From: a virus
Reading direction: 5' to 3' (one strand)
IMG/VR virus record: IMGVR_UViG_3300009285_008145
Span: 1-21,885 of that record
DNA: 21,885 bases
Part shown: positions 20,619 through 21,885 of the stretch, one piece after another
Layout of the letters: every line of letters begins with the position of its first letter
Numbering within the stretch: position 1 is the stretch's first letter
Program-made: the position numbers and the translations under genes
Notes under the pieces: generated by a model
Told to the model about the DNA's origin: nothing
The model's database searches: none
Seen by the model: only the letters and a program-made list of their open reading frames with translations

Positions 20619-20924
20619 TTACCAACCCTGATCAACGTCAATATATTGTGGTTCGTCTACTTCCTGCGCCATGAGCCAATCTAATTGACGATCATTCATC
20701 GGGATTAATTCAAAGCCTTTGCCCTGGTGTTTGTTGTAATGCGTGCGGGTTGTTTGTGCCGCGAAGAAAAAGTCTTCTCCGTGACAAATGACTAAACCTC
20801 GACGGGTCTTTTCTACCCAGTGGGCGATCATGCATTCAGGGCAATAATCACGCTCGAAATACATCGGGTAGTTGATCAGCGGACGGCTTGCGCGTGTGGC
20901 TGGCTGTGTGCTGGTGGTGTTCAT
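20619..20924 (-). CDS. Small Cys-containing protein of unknown function
   Basis: This encodes 101 residues; its ATG overlaps the preceding stop (ATGA) and AGGTG lies upstream. After a Ser/Thr-rich start comes YCPEC (a CxxC pair at residues 28-31), RRGLVICHGEDFFFAAQTTR, and a C-terminal acidic segment (DRQLDWLMAQEVDEPQYIDV). With only one clear CxxC plus Cys47 and nearby His residues, metal binding is possible but not certain. It belongs to the right-hand accessory operon of overlapping small genes. Confidence 0.6.
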   Translation of the reverse strand: MNTTSTQPATRASRPLINYPMYFERDYCPECMIAHWVEKTRRGLVICHGEDFFFAAQTTRTHYNKHQGKGFELIPMNDRQLDWLMAQEVDEPQYIDVDQGW

Positions 20925-21157
20925 TGGATCACCTGCTCAACTGTGGCGTAGGCGTTTGCCAGGCGCGAAAATAACACAGATACGGGCAATGACGCGCCAT
21001 TGAAAAGCACATGCGCGAGCAGGTAGTGCTTTTGCGTGGCTGTGTCGTAGACATTCCGCAGGTCTAAAACTTTGACCTGCCGACCTTCGACCATCGCATA
21101 AAGTGCGACTATGCGTTGGTTGGTCTTAAGCGTGGTTGTGGTGGTGTAGGCTTGCAT
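20921..21157 (-). CDS. Small protein of unknown function
   Basis: This encodes 78 residues from the ATG at 21157, which has ACGGAG eight bases upstream; a longer frame starting at 21259 would run through the leader and overlap the previous gene's stop, so it is rejected. It begins MQAYTTTTTLKTNQRIVALY, contains a beta-rich VEGRQVKVLDLRNVYDTATQ and ends in a helix (RLANAYATVEQVI). The compact beta-rich look suggests a small binding domain. No family recognised. Confidence 0.55.
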   Translation of the reverse strand: MQAYTTTTTLKTNQRIVALYAMVEGRQVKVLDLRNVYDTATQKHYLLAHVLFNGASLPVSVLFSRLANAYATVEQVIQ

Positions 21158-21258
21158 TTTGAGAACTCCGTTTCGTGTGACGCGGAAACGTTCCGCGCTA
21201 TATGGGGGCTTAGTGCCCTCCTGACCTGCTCCGAACGATCGGGGCAGGATGCAGGGCA
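21158..21258 (-). promoter_or_regulatory. Leader region upstream of gene 20921-21157
   Basis: About 100 bases between two small genes. It holds possible hairpins on the minus strand (GCGGAAC / GTTCCGC-like around 21181-21200, and GGAGGGCAC with the GTGCCCTCC at about 21211-21219). It may be an attenuator or carry a separate promoter. Evidence is weak. Confidence 0.25.
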
Positions 21259-21468
21259 TTAACCTTGCTCAAATAATTGTTCCAGCATATCAAGCGCGGC
21301 GTTACTTAACAGGAAGGATTTATCTATTACTGCCAGAGTGGCTGTTGCGCCTTCGATGTATGCGCTCATTTCGGCTTTGGTTGCTGTGCCTTTGGTGCGA
21401 TTGTTGAACCAATCGCGGGCTTCTTTCTTGATTTCTGCCATGACTTTTTCTAACTGTTCTTTTTGCAT
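21259..21468 (-). CDS. Small helical protein of unknown function
   Basis: This encodes 69 residues with AAGGAG upstream of the ATG at 21468. It is entirely helical in appearance: MQKEQLEKVMAEIKKEARDW, a Thr/Lys-rich turn (NNRTKGTATKAEM), then SAYIEGATATLAVIDKSFLL and a final amphipathic ALDMLEQLFEQG. Its two-helix hairpin with leucine spacing is like small phage accessory or inhibitor proteins, but I cannot assign it. It lies next to the SLOG-like gene (stop at 21508) and may share its transcript. Confidence 0.6.
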   Translation of the reverse strand: MQKEQLEKVMAEIKKEARDWFNNRTKGTATKAEMSAYIEGATATLAVIDKSFLLSNAALDMLEQLFEQG

Positions 21469-21507
21469 TGTGATCTCCTTATGATTTGCGTGCCAAATTA
21501 CACGCGA

Positions 21508-21885
21508 TTAAAATAAACTGGCTTGCTTTGCTGGGGTGTATTGCCAGAACTCGAAACCCTGCCAGGTGATGAGGCGCGCGGGGACTGGCAGGACCGGCGC
21601 GACTGGCACGCCAGCACATGAGACAAAGACCGTGATGCCTGCTTTGAGCGCAGCGCGTGCGACTTTGAGCGAGCCGATGCCAGGCGCAAAAAAAACGGCA
21701 GACGAACAGCCAGCCAGAGCCGCAACACTGCGGGACATGAGACGCGCGATAAGCGGCACCTGGAGACCGCCGCCTGCCAGCCAACTGACGGACAAACAGC
21801 GGGATGCGGCAATGCGGACACCTGAGGTATTTGAGCCGGCAAAACTGCCCGCCCCGCCCTGGGCAAATGCCACAAACAGATTGAC
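21508..21885 (-). CDS. SLOG/DprA-like Rossmann protein, C-terminal half (partial; continues from the left end of the window)
   Basis: The frame is open from the window edge at 21885 to the stop at 21508 (125 residues visible). It begins with a beta strand (VNLFVAFAQGGAGSF), then SWLAGGG, and VPLIARLMSRSVAALAGCSS. The strand-helix unit AVFFAPGIGSLKVARAAL (residues about 69-86) carries a GxGS signature, followed by AGITVFVS. These features match the second half of SLOG/DprA-like proteins, where the strand 'AxFFxPGxGSLxxARAA' helps bind a ligand. GTG at 21873 could only serve as an internal start. The N-terminal half with the TGCxxGADA motif is at 1-163 on the same strand. Between the halves about five residues seem to be missing by comparison with the family, so the join is not exact. 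Confidence 0.7.
   Translation of the reverse strand, partial: VNLFVAFAQGGAGSFAGSNTSGVRIAASRCLSVSWLAGGGLQVPLIARLMSRSVAALAGCSSAVFFAPGIGSLKVARAALKAGITVFVSCAGVPVAPVLPVPARLITWQGFEFWQYTPAKQASLF

Noticed and set aside
1-21885. CRISPR array
   Set aside because: No regularly spaced direct repeats with unique spacers; the AAAGGTACAA array has irregular spacing and both orientations.

Overview
The window looks like a complete or nearly complete small temperate bacteriophage, or a capsid-forming phage satellite, of about 21.9 kb, and it is probably circular or circularly permuted. The main evidence for circularity is that the minus strand at the left edge (163 to 1) encodes the N-terminal half of a SLOG/DprA-like Rossmann protein, while the minus strand at the right edge (21885 to 21508) encodes its C-terminal half. 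A phage attachment site that mimics the 3' end of a tRNA (best fit tRNA-His) also lies mid-sequence, with phage genes on both sides, as expected for an excised genome rather than an integrated prophage. The host is a bacterium, judging by consensus TTGACA/TATAAT promoters and strong Shine-Dalgarno sites. Several small DNA-binding proteins recall phages of Chloroflexota (Anaerolineae), but that is a low-confidence impression.

Layout. Nearly everything is on the minus strand and is read from right to left. The exception is the integrase (18060-18881, +), which is followed by the tRNA-like attP (18934-18960) and a strong terminator (19019-19056). An excisionase-like helix-turn-helix gene (19124-19330, -) converges on it. 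From 21885 down to 19717 lie the SLOG gene and small accessory genes, several with Cys-rich zinc motifs. From 17897 to 13997 lies an early/replication-type block: two unknown genes, an array of nine AAAGGTACAA sites (17017-17232), a minimal DNA polymerase X-like nucleotidyltransferase, small winged-helix and helix-turn-helix proteins, and more unknowns. A perfect hairpin terminator (13935-13967) followed by a TTGACA promoter separates this block from the late operon.

The late operon (13809 to 2605, -) encodes a small coiled-coil membrane protein, terminase small and large subunits, portal, a protease-major capsid fusion with a strong internal start, small structural or membrane proteins, a head-tail adaptor-like protein, a 387-residue virion protein, a tail fibre, and three small downstream proteins. 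I could not recognise a tape-measure protein, a tail tube, a lysin, a replicative helicase or primase, or a CI-type repressor. The particle may therefore be short-tailed, or may borrow tails from a helper.

Between 164 and 2604, apart from one small gene (782-1000), there are about 2.2 kb without convincing genes, which is unusual for a genome of this size. This DNA holds families of hairpins with fixed loops (GTAATC, TACT) on differing stems, several direct repeats, and two promoters that share a nearly identical AT-rich element.
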